64,000 nucleotides of DNA from Chryseobacterium cucumeris (GTDB taxonomy: Bacteria; Bacteroidota; Bacteroidia; Flavobacteriales; Weeksellaceae). The translations under genes and the position numbers were made by a program. How positions within the stretch are numbered: the stretch's first letter is position 1; each line of letters begins with the position of its first letter. Shown piece by piece: positions 32,698 to 42,081 of the stretch. Location: positions 62,001-126,000 of the forward strand of contig NZ_LUVZ01000043.1 of NCBI RefSeq assembly GCF_001593385.1, given 5' to 3'. The notes under the pieces are model-generated. The model ran no database searches. It worked only from the letters and a program-made list of their open reading frames with translations, and was not told the DNA's origin.

Positions 32698-35028
32698 TTA
32701 AATCTTAGTCAGTTTAGCATATTTCAGGATCAGATTTTTCTCTCCTTCATGCATGAAAACTACTTTTGCTTTGATGTTCTGAGGATCTGTTCCGTCTAAG
32801 AAAGTAACTTCTCCTATTCCAAAACGGTCGTGTCTCACTTTATCTCCTACTTCAATATCCTGAGAAGAAGCTCCGCTTGGATTGATAATTTTAGCCGTAC
32901 TTACCGGTTTCAGTTTTCTGACTTCCGGAGCAGGTTTGGAAGTATCTCCTCTGTCGATGGTCTTTTTCTCAAGCTTTTTGAAAGATCTCATTTCAGATGG
33001 ATGCTCATCAAAGATATTGGATTTCACTCCTGAATTATTGATAAACCTTTTTTCCAAAGCCGGATTAAGGAATTCAATATATTCATCATCAATTTCGCTT
33101 AAGAATCTTGAAGGCTCAGCATCTGTAATTTTCCCCCACTGAAAACGGGAAACCGCATAGGAGAAGAAAGCTTGCTTTTCTGCTCTTGTCAATGCCACAT
33201 AGAATAATCTCCTTTCTTCTTCAAGATCTTCTCTGGTTGCTGAGCTCATAAAGCTTGGGAAAAGGTTTTCTTCAAGTCCTACCAGGTGAACCACCGGGAA
33301 TTCTAGTCCTTTTGAAAGGTGGATCGTCATCAAAGAAACCATATCATCTTCCAGTTCTTTATCCTGAGTATCTGCAGACAGGGCAATGTTTTCAAGGAAG
33401 TTGGAAAGACTAGGATCTCCGTCTTCAAGCTGCATCTGTTCTTCAATGAATCCCTGCATGGAGTTCATCAATTCCTGTACGTTTTCTACTCTGGAAATTC
33501 CTTCCGGAGTCTGATCATCTTTTAAAAACTTGATTAATCCGCTTCGCTTTGCTACTTCCATAGCCACACTGTAAGCCGTTTCTGTTTTCAGCAATACCTG
33601 GAAAGCCTTGATCATAGACCAGAAATCGTTCAGTTTGTTTAAAACGCCGTTGTTCAAACCTAGCTGCGGTGCATACATCGGAAGATTCTCCAATACTTTT
33701 GAAACTGCTATATTGTGGGCATCAGCAAAAACAATCAGTTTATTCTGTGTCGTTTCTCCAATTCCTCTTGCAGGATAATTGATAATCCTCATCAATGCTT
33801 CAGAATCATTTTCATTGATCAGAAGACGAAGGTAACCAATAAGGTCTTTTACTTCTTTTCTTTGGTAGAAAGAAAGTCCTCCATACACTTTGTACGGAAT
33901 ATTTTTACGTCTCAGTGCATCTTCAAAAGCACGCGTCTGAGAGTTGGTTCTGTATAAAATGGCAAAATCGCTGTATTTTCTCTGGTCCCGGTTACGAAGT
34001 TCCCAGATATTTCCAGCTACGAAATTGGCTTCATCAGCATCGGAAAGAGATCGGTATATTTTGATCTTATCTCCCTCTTCATTATCACTGAAGACATTTT
34101 TCTTAAACTGCTGCAGGTTTTTAGCGATAACAACATTAGCCGCATTTACAATATTCTGTGTGGAACGGTAATTCTGTTCCAATGATACTGTTTTGGCATC
34201 CGTATAATCTTTTTTAAAGTTTAAAATGTTATAGATATTCGCTCCACGGAAAGAGTAAATAGACTGTGCATCGTCTCCTACCACACAGATATTTTCGAAT
34301 TTTGAAGCCAAAGCTTTTACAATAAGATACTGAGAGTGGTTGGTATCCTGGTACTCATCAACCATGATGTATCGGAATCTGTCCTGATATTTTGCCAGTA
34401 CTTCCGGGAAACGGGTTAATAGTTCATTGGTTTTCAATAGCAGGTCATCAAAATCCATAGATCCGTTTCTGAAGCACTGATCCACATATTTCTGGTAAAT
34501 CTGCCCAATGAATTTCATATTCGCTTTTTCATCCGCTTCCATCAGTTCAGGGTTGTTGAAATAAGCTTTTACCGTGATCAGGTTGTTCTTATAGGTTGAA
34601 ATTCTTGCCTGAACTTTTTTTGGTTTATAAAGATCTGCATCAATATTCATATCCTTCAGAACTTTTTTAATCACATTCAGAGCATCCTGCTGATCATAGA
34701 TGGTAAAGTTGGAAGGATATCCAAGATAATGGGCTTCAATTCTCAGAATTCTTGCAAAAACGGAGTGAAATGTTCCCATCCAAAGGCTTCTTGCATTGCT
34801 GTCTCCAACTACTTTCGCGATACGGTCTTTCATCTCGCGTGCTGCTTTATTGGTAAAGGTAAGCGCCAGGATATTGAAAGGGTCTATTCCATTGTGTATT
34901 AAATGGGCAATACGCATAGTCAATACACGCGTTTTCCCGGAACCTGCTCCGGCAAGTACCATCAGAGGTCCTTGTAAAGAGGTAACAGCTTCATATTGTG
35001 ATTCGTTGAGTCCTTTCAAATAGTCCAT
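32698..35028 (-). CDS. UvrD/PcrA-type ATP-dependent DNA helicase
   Basis: 776-residue SF1A 3'-5' helicase used in DNA repair and replication fork processing. Motif I is GAGSGKTR, with QSIYSFRGA, EQNYRSTQNI and VVHLVGLEENLFPS as further helicase motifs. The last 60 residues (VGDKVRHDRFGIGEVTFLDG) form the PcrA-like tudor domain. I start at MDYLKGLNESQYEAV (35028); a -7 box at 35052-35059 excludes the eight extra codons above. UvrD or PcrA naming is a matter of convention here. Confidence 0.95.
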   Translation of the reverse strand: MDYLKGLNESQYEAVTSLQGPLMVLAGAGSGKTRVLTMRIAHLIHNGIDPFNILALTFTNKAAREMKDRIAKVVGDSNARSLWMGTFHSVFARILRIEAHYLGYPSNFTIYDQQDALNVIKKVLKDMNIDADLYKPKKVQARISTYKNNLITVKAYFNNPELMEADEKANMKFIGQIYQKYVDQCFRNGSMDFDDLLLKTNELLTRFPEVLAKYQDRFRYIMVDEYQDTNHSQYLIVKALASKFENICVVGDDAQSIYSFRGANIYNILNFKKDYTDAKTVSLEQNYRSTQNIVNAANVVIAKNLQQFKKNVFSDNEEGDKIKIYRSLSDADEANFVAGNIWELRNRDQRKYSDFAILYRTNSQTRAFEDALRRKNIPYKVYGGLSFYQRKEVKDLIGYLRLLINENDSEALMRIINYPARGIGETTQNKLIVFADAHNIAVSKVLENLPMYAPQLGLNNGVLNKLNDFWSMIKAFQVLLKTETAYSVAMEVAKRSGLIKFLKDDQTPEGISRVENVQELMNSMQGFIEEQMQLEDGDPSLSNFLENIALSADTQDKELEDDMVSLMTIHLSKGLEFPVVHLVGLEENLFPSFMSSATREDLEEERRLFYVALTRAEKQAFFSYAVSRFQWGKITDAEPSRFLSEIDDEYIEFLNPALEKRFINNSGVKSNIFDEHPSEMRSFKKLEKKTIDRGDTSKPAPEVRKLKPVSTAKIINPSGASSQDIEVGDKVRHDRFGIGEVTFLDGTDPQNIKAKVVFMHEGEKNLILKYAKLTKI

Positions 35029-35051
35029 ACAGCAAAAAAATTTTGGGAACA

Positions 35052-35059
35052 CAAAATTA
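35052..35059 (-). promoter_or_regulatory. -7 box of the helicase gene
   Basis: TAATTTTG on minus, 23 bases before the chosen start codon. Confidence 0.5.
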
Positions 35060-35126
35060 AGGTATTCGGAGGAGAATTCAAACTTTCATAGAGAAGTTAG
35101 GAATTTGAAGTATTCAGATAGTATTT

Positions 35127-35246
35127 GTCAATGGTCAATTTTGCTCCGCAAGTGAATTGTGAATGATTAGTCTTAGTCTCAAATCCCGCAACCCGAATCA
35201 CGTAACAAATTGACAAGCGAAGCGAATTCACCATTCACTATTCACC
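35127..35246 (-). repeat. dispersed GTCAATRGTCAATTTTGC element (copy A)
   Basis: About 120 gene-free bases. Bases 35204-35228 are the perfect reverse complement of 56132-56156 (25 bases), and the flanks also match copy D with gaps. It ends in ATTCACC-type short repeats. Confidence 0.7.
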
Positions 35247-35323
35247 GTCACCTATATATTTCTACACATTCTGTAACATTTAATTCACTTTTCATACTAA
35301 TTGATAAACAATTTCTAAATTTT

Positions 35324-36637
35324 ATGAAAAAGCGACTTCTTTCTGCTGCTGCCGTAGCTTTCTTCGGGCTAATGCTGAATGCACAGCAAATTAAATTCGA
35401 AGAGTATGACCTTCCCAATGGTCTTCACGTAATTCTTCATCAGGATAACTCGGCACCAGTTGTAACAACAGGTGTAATGTACCATGTAGGTGCAAAAGAT
35501 GAAGTAAAAGGCAGAACAGGTTTTGCTCACTTCTTTGAACACCTTTTATTCGAAGGAACTCCTAACATCAAGAGAGGAGACTGGTTTAAAATCGTTTCTT
35601 CAAACGGAGGGCAGAACAACGCCAACACCACCAATGACAGAACTTATTATTACGAAACATTCCCTTCCAACAACGAACAGCTTGGACTTTGGATGGAAGC
35701 GGAAAGAATGCGTCACGCTGTTATCAACCAGATTGGTGTAGATACACAGAGAGAGGTTGTAAAAGAAGAGAAAAGATTAAGAATGGATAACCAGCCTTAT
35801 GGAAATCTTTTCACGACCATTCAGAAAAATTTATTTACCAATCACCCATACAACTGGCCGACAATTGGTTCTATGGAAGATCTGAATTCTGCTAAATTAG
35901 AAGAGTTCCAGGCGTTCTACAAAAAGTATTACGTTCCTAATAATGCTACTTTAGTAGTTGCAGGAGATATCAAACCTGAGCAGACAAAAAAATGGATCGA
36001 AACCTACTATGGAGGCATTCCAAAAGGAACGCTTTATCCAAAAGATTTTCCGAAAGAAACGCCTATCACACAGGAAAAAGAAGTGACTGCTACTGACCCG
36101 AACATCCAGCTTCCGGCATATGTATTCGCGTACAGAACTCCGGCTAACAAAGAAAAAGACGCGTATGTTTTAGATATGCTTTCTTCTTATTTAAGCAGCG
36201 GTAAGTCTTCAGTTTTATATAAAAAATTAGTAGACCAGGACAAAAAAGCACTTCAGGTAGCGGCTTTCAACCAGGGACTTGAAGACTACAGTATTTTTGC
36301 CTTCTTCGCAATTCCGATGGGACAGACTACAAAACAGGCTTTACAGACGGATATTGATGCTGAAATCAAAAAGCTTCAGACTACTTTAATTTCTGAAGAA
36401 GATTATCAAAAACTTCAAAACCAATACGAAAACCAGTTTGTAAATGCGAACTCTAGCATTCAGGGAATTGCTGCTTCATTGGCAACCAACCACGTATTGA
36501 TGGGTGACACGAATCTGATCAACAAAGAAATTGACATTTACAGATCTATCACCAGACAGGATCTTCAAAATGCGGCTAAAAAGTATCTTAATTCCAACCA
36601 AAGAATAATCATCAATTACGTACCTGAGAAAAAGTAA
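35324..36637 (+). CDS. M16 family zinc metallopeptidase, catalytic subunit
   Basis: 437 residues starting at MKKRLLSAAAVAFFGLMLNA, a signal peptide; the ORF extends upstream into the repeat, so 35324 is the right start. The zinc site is HFFEH (69-73), with the distal Glu expected about 75 residues on. Two M16 half-domains are present (about 25-240 and 255-430). It is followed 51 bases later by a longer M16 homologue lacking the zinc site; together they likely form a processing-peptidase-like heterodimer in the periplasm that degrades peptides. Confidence 0.94.
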   Translation: MKKRLLSAAAVAFFGLMLNAQQIKFEEYDLPNGLHVILHQDNSAPVVTTGVMYHVGAKDEVKGRTGFAHFFEHLLFEGTPNIKRGDWFKIVSSNGGQNNANTTNDRTYYYETFPSNNEQLGLWMEAERMRHAVINQIGVDTQREVVKEEKRLRMDNQPYGNLFTTIQKNLFTNHPYNWPTIGSMEDLNSAKLEEFQAFYKKYYVPNNATLVVAGDIKPEQTKKWIETYYGGIPKGTLYPKDFPKETPITQEKEVTATDPNIQLPAYVFAYRTPANKEKDAYVLDMLSSYLSSGKSSVLYKKLVDQDKKALQVAAFNQGLEDYSIFAFFAIPMGQTTKQALQTDIDAEIKKLQTTLISEEDYQKLQNQYENQFVNANSSIQGIAASLATNHVLMGDTNLINKEIDIYRSITRQDLQNAAKKYLNSNQRIIINYVPEKK

Positions 36638-36688
36638 TCATTCAACTTTTAGGTGATAACATGATTATTAAAAATTAAATTTTTACAA

Positions 36689-38734
36689 ATGAAAAAGCAA
36701 TTAACATATATAGCTGCAGCATTTTTCTTTACAGGAATGGTTTCAGCACAAAAAATAGATCTTAATGCAATGCCGAAACCGGGACCTACTCCTGCGATTA
36801 ACATTGCGAAGCCAAAAACTTTCCAGCTAAGCAACGGTCTTACAGTAATGGTGGTTGAAAACAACAAATTACCAAGAGTAAGTGCAAGCCTTTCTATGGA
36901 CAGACCTCCATACAACGAAGGAGCAGTAACCGGAGTAAGCGAAATTATGGCTGAACAGTTCGAAAACGGAACTACCAACATCAGCAAAGATGATTTCAAC
37001 AAAAAAGTAGACTACCTTGGAGCGAACCTTAATTTCTCTTCGGGAGGTGCTTCTGCCAATTCACTTTCAAAATATTTCCCTGAAGTTTTAGGTTTGATGG
37101 CTGATGCAATCATTAACCCTAAATTCTCTGCTGAAGAAATTCAGAGCTCTAAAGAAAGAGCTATCGAGGGATTAAAGTCTGAAGAAAAAAATGCATCTTC
37201 TATTGCTGAAAGAGTTTCTAACGCTTTGATGTATGGAAAGAATACGTCAAGAGGTGAGTTTGAAACCGTTGAATCTATCAATAAAATTCAGTTAGCTGAC
37301 GTACAAAATGTTTATAAAAAATACTACGCTCCGGATAATGCTTATTTAGTAATTGTTGGAGACGTAAAGTTTGACCAGGTAAAACCTTTGATTGAAAAAG
37401 CTTTCAATGGCTGGAAAAAAGCAAACACTCCTATTGCACAGTTAGAACCAGCTTCTAATGTTGCTAAAACGGAGATCAATGTAGTAGATGTTCCTTCTGC
37501 AGTACAGTCTGTTGTTTCTTTAAACAACCTGAACACTCTGAAAATGAAAGATGCCAACTACTTCCCTGCAACAATTGCCAACTATATTCTTGGTGGTGGT
37601 GGTGAAGCCAGACTTTTCATGAATCTTCGTGAGAAAAACGGATTTACCTATGGGGCGTATTCAAGTATGGTTGCCAGCAAGTATTCTCCACAATTCTCTG
37701 CAAGTGCAAGCGTAAGAAACGAAGTGACAGACAAAGCTGTTAAAGAATTCATGAATGAACTTAACGCTATTTCTACTGTAAAACCAGAAGAATTAGCCAA
37801 TGCTAAAGCTAAACTGAAAGGATCTTTCATTATGTCTTTAGAGCAGCCGGCGACAATTGCAAGATTCGCTTTGAACCAAAAAGTTCAGGATCTTCCTGCT
37901 GATTTCTATACCAATTACTTAAAGTCTATCGATAAAGTAACTGCTGCAGATGTTTCCAATGCTGTAAAAGCTACTATTTTACCTAACCAAAGCAGAATTT
38001 TCATCGCTGGTAAGGCATCTGACATTTCTGAAGGATTGGAAAAATTAGGTTATCCTGTAAAATATTTTGATAAGGAAGCGAATCCTGTTGCAAAACCAAC
38101 TGTACAAAAAGTGGATGCCAGTGTAACGGTAGCTTCTGTAGTTGACAAATACATCAATGCTATCGGAGGAAAAGCTAATCTGGCAAAAATCACTTCTTAT
38201 ACTACCAATGCCTCAATGTCTATGCAAGGACAAAACATCGATTTTAAAATCGTTAAGGCACAAGGCGGAAAGGAACTTACCACTGTAACAGCAATGGGAC
38301 AGGTTGTTCAGAAGCAGGTTTTCGATGGAAAAACCGGTTATTCGATGCAAATGGGACAAAGGGTGGATATCACACCGGAAGAAATTGCTGAAAAACAAAA
38401 GAACCCTGAACTTTTCGAAGAATTAGGTTTTGCAAAATCTGCTGATTATAAATTAGGCGGAATTGAAAAAATCGGAGGGGAAGATTCTTATGCTATTAAA
38501 GGTGGAGATACCACCTATTACTATAGTGTTGCAACGGGATTAAAAACCGGAGAAACTAAAAAAGTAAAAGCTAAAGGCCAGGAAATGACCATCCCAACAA
38601 CATTCTCTAATTACAAAGATGTAAACGGAGTTAAAATGCCTTACACCATCTCTGTAAGTCAGATGGGAATGGACATGACGATGACGGTAAAGTCTTATGA
38701 GATTAATAAGGCTACAGATGCGGATTTTAAATAA
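36689..38734 (+). CDS. M16 family peptidase, non-catalytic partner with C-terminal domain
   Basis: 681 residues. Signal peptide (1-20), then two M16 half-domains (about 40-250, 265-460). The zinc motif HxxEH is replaced by EIMAEQF (85-91), so it cannot bind zinc in the usual way. FTYGAYSSM and GGGGEARLFMNLREKNG keep the substrate-binding region typical of the non-catalytic partner. About 200 further residues (480-681, starting VVDKYINAIGGKANL) look like a LolA-type beta-rich lipid-carrier fold; this is unusual in plain M16 proteins though known in Bacteroidota. Terminator follows. Confidence 0.9.
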   Translation: MKKQLTYIAAAFFFTGMVSAQKIDLNAMPKPGPTPAINIAKPKTFQLSNGLTVMVVENNKLPRVSASLSMDRPPYNEGAVTGVSEIMAEQFENGTTNISKDDFNKKVDYLGANLNFSSGGASANSLSKYFPEVLGLMADAIINPKFSAEEIQSSKERAIEGLKSEEKNASSIAERVSNALMYGKNTSRGEFETVESINKIQLADVQNVYKKYYAPDNAYLVIVGDVKFDQVKPLIEKAFNGWKKANTPIAQLEPASNVAKTEINVVDVPSAVQSVVSLNNLNTLKMKDANYFPATIANYILGGGGEARLFMNLREKNGFTYGAYSSMVASKYSPQFSASASVRNEVTDKAVKEFMNELNAISTVKPEELANAKAKLKGSFIMSLEQPATIARFALNQKVQDLPADFYTNYLKSIDKVTAADVSNAVKATILPNQSRIFIAGKASDISEGLEKLGYPVKYFDKEANPVAKPTVQKVDASVTVASVVDKYINAIGGKANLAKITSYTTNASMSMQGQNIDFKIVKAQGGKELTTVTAMGQVVQKQVFDGKTGYSMQMGQRVDITPEEIAEKQKNPELFEELGFAKSADYKLGGIEKIGGEDSYAIKGGDTTYYYSVATGLKTGETKKVKAKGQEMTIPTTFSNYKDVNGVKMPYTISVSQMGMDMTMTVKSYEINKATDADFK

Positions 38735-38754
38735 GAACACCTTATTTTTATACA

Positions 38755-38784
38755 AAAAACGGCAACAATTGTTGCCGTTTTTAT
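38755..38784 (+). terminator. terminator after the M16 pair
   Basis: A perfect 28-base palindrome (AAAAACGGCAACAA with its complement) and T-run. Confidence 0.9.
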
Positions 38785-38811
38785 TTTTATCAACATTTGG
38801 CGACATCTTTT

Positions 38812-38842
38812 TTTGTCATTCAGTAAAAAAAGATTAAATTTG
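38812..38842 (+). promoter_or_regulatory. promoter of secG
   Basis: TTTG at 38812-38815, exactly 19 bases, TAAATTTG at 38835-38842; 25 bases before the ATG. One of the clearest promoters in the window. Confidence 0.8.
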
Positions 38843-38867
38843 CCCATTCAAAAAGATATAAGAATTA

Positions 38868-39209
38868 ATGGATACTATATTTACACTACTAATGGTTCTT
38901 GTTATGGTTGCCAGTGTTTTATTGGTAATTATCGTTATGGCACAAAACCCAAAAGGAGGAGGCCTTTCCAGTACATTCGGAGGTGCATCATCTGCACAGT
39001 TCGGGGTACAGAGAACCAATGATTTCATGGAAAAAGCAACATGGACTCTAGGCGGAACTATCATCGTTCTTATCCTTTTAAGCGTTGTTATCACAGGTAA
39101 GCCATCTCAGACACTTCCTGCACAACAACCTGCTAAGAAAGAAGCTCCGGCTAAACAGTCAGCTCCTGCTTCTTCTACTACAACTACTCCGGTAGCTCCG
39201 GCAAAATAA
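38868..39209 (+). CDS. secG: preprotein translocase subunit SecG
   Basis: 113 residues with two membrane helices (about 2-24 and 54-74) separated by the conserved QNPKGGGLSSTFGGASSAQFG loop (about 26-46), then an Ala/Pro/Thr-rich tail typical of Bacteroidota SecG. It is the accessory subunit of the SecYEG channel in the inner membrane. Single gene with its own strong promoter and terminator. Confidence 0.96.
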   Translation: MDTIFTLLMVLVMVASVLLVIIVMAQNPKGGGLSSTFGGASSAQFGVQRTNDFMEKATWTLGGTIIVLILLSVVITGKPSQTLPAQQPAKKEAPAKQSAPASSTTTTPVAPAK

Positions 39210-39233
39210 GAAGAATATTATCTTACATACAAC

Positions 39234-39262
39234 AAAAGCAACTCAAATTGAGTTGCTTTTTT
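39234..39262. terminator. bidirectional terminator between secG and the glycosyltransferase
   Basis: 13-bp stem AAAAGCAACTCAA with complement at 39248-39260; T-runs on both strands. Confidence 0.92.
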
Positions 39263-40094
39263 ATTTTAATTTGATCTTTTCAATCTGATGCCGAAGCTTT
39301 AATCCTGCTTTCAAAAAAGAATACTGTACAGGCTTCGATTCTTTATAATACTTATCAATAAAGATCTGCATGGCTCCATAAAATCTGTTGAGATATACTT
39401 CATCCTTAATTGTACTTTCTCCTTTATGGTGAAGGATAGAAACTTTTCCATAATAGAAGTTTTGATATCCGTTTCTTAAAAATGTATAGCAGAGATCAAT
39501 ATCTTCTCCATACATAAAATAAGCTTCATCCAATCCTCCTATTTTTTCATAGACCTCTTTTTTAGCCAATAAAAATGCTCCGGTGATCACATCTACCTCT
39601 GCAATGGCATTTTCTTCTATGTCGTTCCTGTAATAGGATTTCGAATTGTTCTTTTTAAAATTGGTAAACAGTTTTTCAAACGAGTTGAACATATCCGGAA
39701 CTGAGCGTTTGCTTTCAGGAAGAAAATGACCTTCTGCATCATGCATTCTCACTCCCAGACATCCGAATGAAGGCTGGGCCTTTGCAAATTCCAGCAATTC
39801 TTTCATATAAAATCCTTCCAACTCCGTATCAGGGTTTAAAAGCAGAATATACTCTCCTTTTGCCATCTGAACAGCTTTGTTATTCGCCTTTGCAAAACCA
39901 CCATTTGTTGTAGAAGATATAAAGTATACATTGGGAAACTCAGGGATAAGGTCACCCCATGAATTGTCTGTAGAAGCATTATCAATGACAATCACTTCAT
40001 AATCTATTTCCTGTATATACTTTTGGAGCGACTGGAGACAGCTTCTGAGCAATTGGGTAACATTGTAATTAACAATAATAACGGACAGCTTCAT
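39261..40094 (-). CDS. family 2 glycosyltransferase
   Basis: 277-residue GT-A fold enzyme: SVIIVNYNVTQLL at the start, LLLNPDTELEG with the nucleotide-sugar Asp pair, and VDVITGAFLLAKKEVYEKIGGLDEAYFMYGEDIDLCYTF (near 165-205), typical of rhamnosyltransferase-like GT2 enzymes. No transmembrane helix, so likely cytoplasmic or peripheral. It is one base from the recR stop, so the two form an operon. Donor and acceptor unknown; involvement in surface glycans is guessed. Confidence 0.9.
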   Translation of the reverse strand: MKLSVIIVNYNVTQLLRSCLQSLQKYIQEIDYEVIVIDNASTDNSWGDLIPEFPNVYFISSTTNGGFAKANNKAVQMAKGEYILLLNPDTELEGFYMKELLEFAKAQPSFGCLGVRMHDAEGHFLPESKRSVPDMFNSFEKLFTNFKKNNSKSYYRNDIEENAIAEVDVITGAFLLAKKEVYEKIGGLDEAYFMYGEDIDLCYTFLRNGYQNFYYGKVSILHHKGESTIKDEVYLNRFYGAMQIFIDKYYKESKPVQYSFLKAGLKLRHQIEKIKLK

Positions 40095-40095
40095 A

Positions 40096-40707
40096 TTAAT
40101 CCTTTTCGTTGTAAGGCAGCCTGTTGATAATAGATCTTCCTAAAGAAATTTCATCGGCATATTCCAATTCATCCCCTACTGAAATTCCTCTTGCAATGCT
40201 TGAGAAATTCACATTGAAACTTTTAAATTTCTTATAAATATAATAAGCTGTGGTATCCCCTTCCATGGTGGCACTCAATGCGAAAATAAATTCCTTCACC
40301 TTTCCGTCATTCAGTTTCTTTTCAATACTTGGAATATTCAGCTGGCCTGGCCCCACTCCTTCCATTGGAGAAATTTTCCCCCCGAGAATCAGATATTTTC
40401 CTGTATACTTTCCTGTATTTTCAATCGCAATCACATCACGTACATCTTCAACGATACAAATCAGTTCACCATTTCTCTTTTCGTTACTGCATATTTCACA
40501 AATGTCAAAATCTGAAAAATTGTGACATTCTTTACAGTATTTTATTTCATTGACAAGATTAATCAGGGAGTTTCCAAGACTTACAGCTCTGGAATGGGGC
40601 TGCTTCAACAAATGGAGTGCTAACCTCAAAGCCGTTTTTCTTCCAATCCCAGGCAATCCCGAAATCTCATCTACTGCTTTTGCCAATACTTTACTAGGGT
40701 AATCCAT
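40096..40707 (-). CDS. recR: recombination mediator RecR
   Basis: 203 residues: N-terminal helix-hairpin-helix (about 10-45, GIGRKTALRLALHLL), C4 zinc finger CKECHNFSDFDICEIC (57-72), Toprim domain with LICIVEDVRDV (about 80-90) and Walker B-like C-terminus. With RecF/RecO it loads RecA in gap repair. The -7 box ends five bases before the ATG, so its mRNA may be leaderless. Followed by the glycosyltransferase gene. Confidence 0.97.
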   Translation of the reverse strand: MDYPSKVLAKAVDEISGLPGIGRKTALRLALHLLKQPHSRAVSLGNSLINLVNEIKYCKECHNFSDFDICEICSNEKRNGELICIVEDVRDVIAIENTGKYTGKYLILGGKISPMEGVGPGQLNIPSIEKKLNDGKVKEFIFALSATMEGDTTAYYIYKKFKSFNVNFSSIARGISVGDELEYADEISLGRSIINRLPYNEKD

Positions 40708-40712
40708 AGGTA

Positions 40713-40720
40713 CAAAAATA
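40713..40720 (-). promoter_or_regulatory. -7 box of recR, leaderless spacing
   Basis: TATTTTTG on minus, five bases before the recR start codon. The repeat copy B lies just upstream (40731 on). Confidence 0.45.
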
Positions 40721-40730
40721 AGGATTAAAG

Positions 40731-40837
40731 TTGATAATTGATAGTGAATCGTGCATGGTCAATTCACTTCGTTTGTGAATTTGTATAAAGTGATTATTGA
40801 CTATTGGCTTTGCGCAGCAAAAATTGACTATTGACCA
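40731..40837 (+). repeat. dispersed GTCAATRGTCAATTTTGC element (copy B)
   Basis: Contains GGTCAATTCACTTCGTTTG, TTTGCGCAGCAAAAATTGAC and TTGACCATG stretches that match copies A, C and D with substitutions. Gene-free; it lies upstream of recR. Confidence 0.55.
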
Positions 40838-40902
40838 TGAGGTTAATGTCCCATTATGATATTTTATATTTCTCCCATACCTGAGAACACTAAAAAAACC
40901 TT

Positions 40903-40910
40903 TATATTTG
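40903..40910 (+). promoter_or_regulatory. -7 box before the LURP-one-like gene
   Basis: TATATTTG, 34 bases before the ATG. Confidence 0.5.
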
Positions 40911-40944
40911 CGGCTTAAATTAAATATGAAAAAAATAAACTGAC

Positions 40945-41550
40945 ATGGTACTTAACAATCTTAATTATCCTCTGGATTTCAAATTCAAAATCACTACTTT
41001 AGCAAGTGACTTCAACATTACTGACAAAAACGGAAATTATGTGGCATATGTTCGTCAGAAAATGTTCAAGTTGAAAGAAGATGTTATCATTTTTAATGAT
41101 GAAAGCAAGTCTAAGGAACTTTTCAGAATCAGAGCGAATCAATGGATTGATTTTAATGCTTCTTATTCTTTGAATGATCTTATCGATAATAAAAACTTCG
41201 GTAGACTGGCAAGAAAAGGAATGCGTTCTATCTGGAAAGCAAGTTATGATATTCTGGATGCGCATGATCAGCCTAAGTTTAAAATTCAGGAAGACAGTGC
41301 ATGGGTAAGATTCTGGGACAGCTTTGTAGGAGAACTTCCTATTATCGGAATGTTTACAGGGTATTTCCTTAATCCATCTTACACGGTAACAGGAATTGAC
41401 GGAAAGGCTTATTTTAAACTGAAAAAGATGCCTTCATTCTTTGGAAGAAGATTCCAGCTGGACAGACTGATCGATATTGATGATGAGGAAGAAAGCCTGG
41501 TAATCCTTTCTTTATTGATGATGACACTTCTTGAAAGAGCAAGAGGATAA
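40945..41550 (+). CDS. LURP-one-related (tubby-like beta barrel) protein
   Basis: 201 residues that look like the LURP-one-related/tubby-C fold: a 12-stranded barrel around a central helix. NGNYVAYVRQKMFKLKEDVIIF (residues 31-52) and a C-terminal hydrophobic VILSLLMMTLLERARG end are suggestive. The family is best known from plants, and bacterial members may act as lipid-binding scramblase-like proteins. No signal peptide. The next gene, a small lipoprotein, follows 23 bases on and may be co-transcribed. Function unknown. Confidence 0.7.
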   Translation: MVLNNLNYPLDFKFKITTLASDFNITDKNGNYVAYVRQKMFKLKEDVIIFNDESKSKELFRIRANQWIDFNASYSLNDLIDNKNFGRLARKGMRSIWKASYDILDAHDQPKFKIQEDSAWVRFWDSFVGELPIIGMFTGYFLNPSYTVTGIDGKAYFKLKKMPSFFGRRFQLDRLIDIDDEEESLVILSLLMMTLLERARG

Positions 41551-41573
41551 ACAAATTATAAAACCACAAAGAC

Positions 41574-42065
41574 ATGAAATATATAATCATTGTATTTTCC
41601 GCATTTCTATTGGTAGCCTGTAAAAAGGAAAAAGAAACTGTTTCAGGTTCTGTTCATGCCGATTCTTTACATATCGCTAAAGATACTGCGTCTATCGGAT
41701 CTTCTTCAGGAAATATTCTGGTGGGAACCATTCCGTTTCCAAAAGAAATCAAAGAATGTTCCTGCTATTTTGCAGCCAGCAAATCTGATTTTGAAAATGA
41801 AAGATATATCTACGCCGATGATGCCGGAAAAACAGCATACATGATGCTTGACGGTAAAAGACTGGCGATGAATCTCATTTCATCAAGTGACATGGAAGTA
41901 GATGAATTGCTGACCAAGGAAATAGAAAATGATGATTATAAAATTTCCGTAAAAGGTAAAAAAATAAAGGGCGAAGAAGCTTTACTGTTTGAAGGAACTC
42001 TAACTATAGAGAAACCAGACGGAACTACATTTACTACTCCGATCTATGGAGAGTGTGGATGTTAA
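41574..42065 (+). CDS. lipoprotein, unknown function
   Basis: 163 residues with a lipobox LVAC (Cys16) after a hydrophobic segment. The linker region is Ser/Asp-rich and the mature part has a cysteine pair (CSCYF near residue 63) and a terminal GECGC. The C-terminal half reads like a small beta sandwich. No known family. It is close behind the LURP-one-like gene. Confidence 0.65.
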   Translation: MKYIIIVFSAFLLVACKKEKETVSGSVHADSLHIAKDTASIGSSSGNILVGTIPFPKEIKECSCYFAASKSDFENERYIYADDAGKTAYMMLDGKRLAMNLISSSDMEVDELLTKEIENDDYKISVKGKKIKGEEALLFEGTLTIEKPDGTTFTTPIYGECGC

Positions 42066-42081
42066 TAAAGCTAAATCCTAC

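Noticed and set aside
35210..35323. N-terminal extension of the first M16 protease
   Set aside because: It is read from repeat copy A; the signal peptide begins at 35324.
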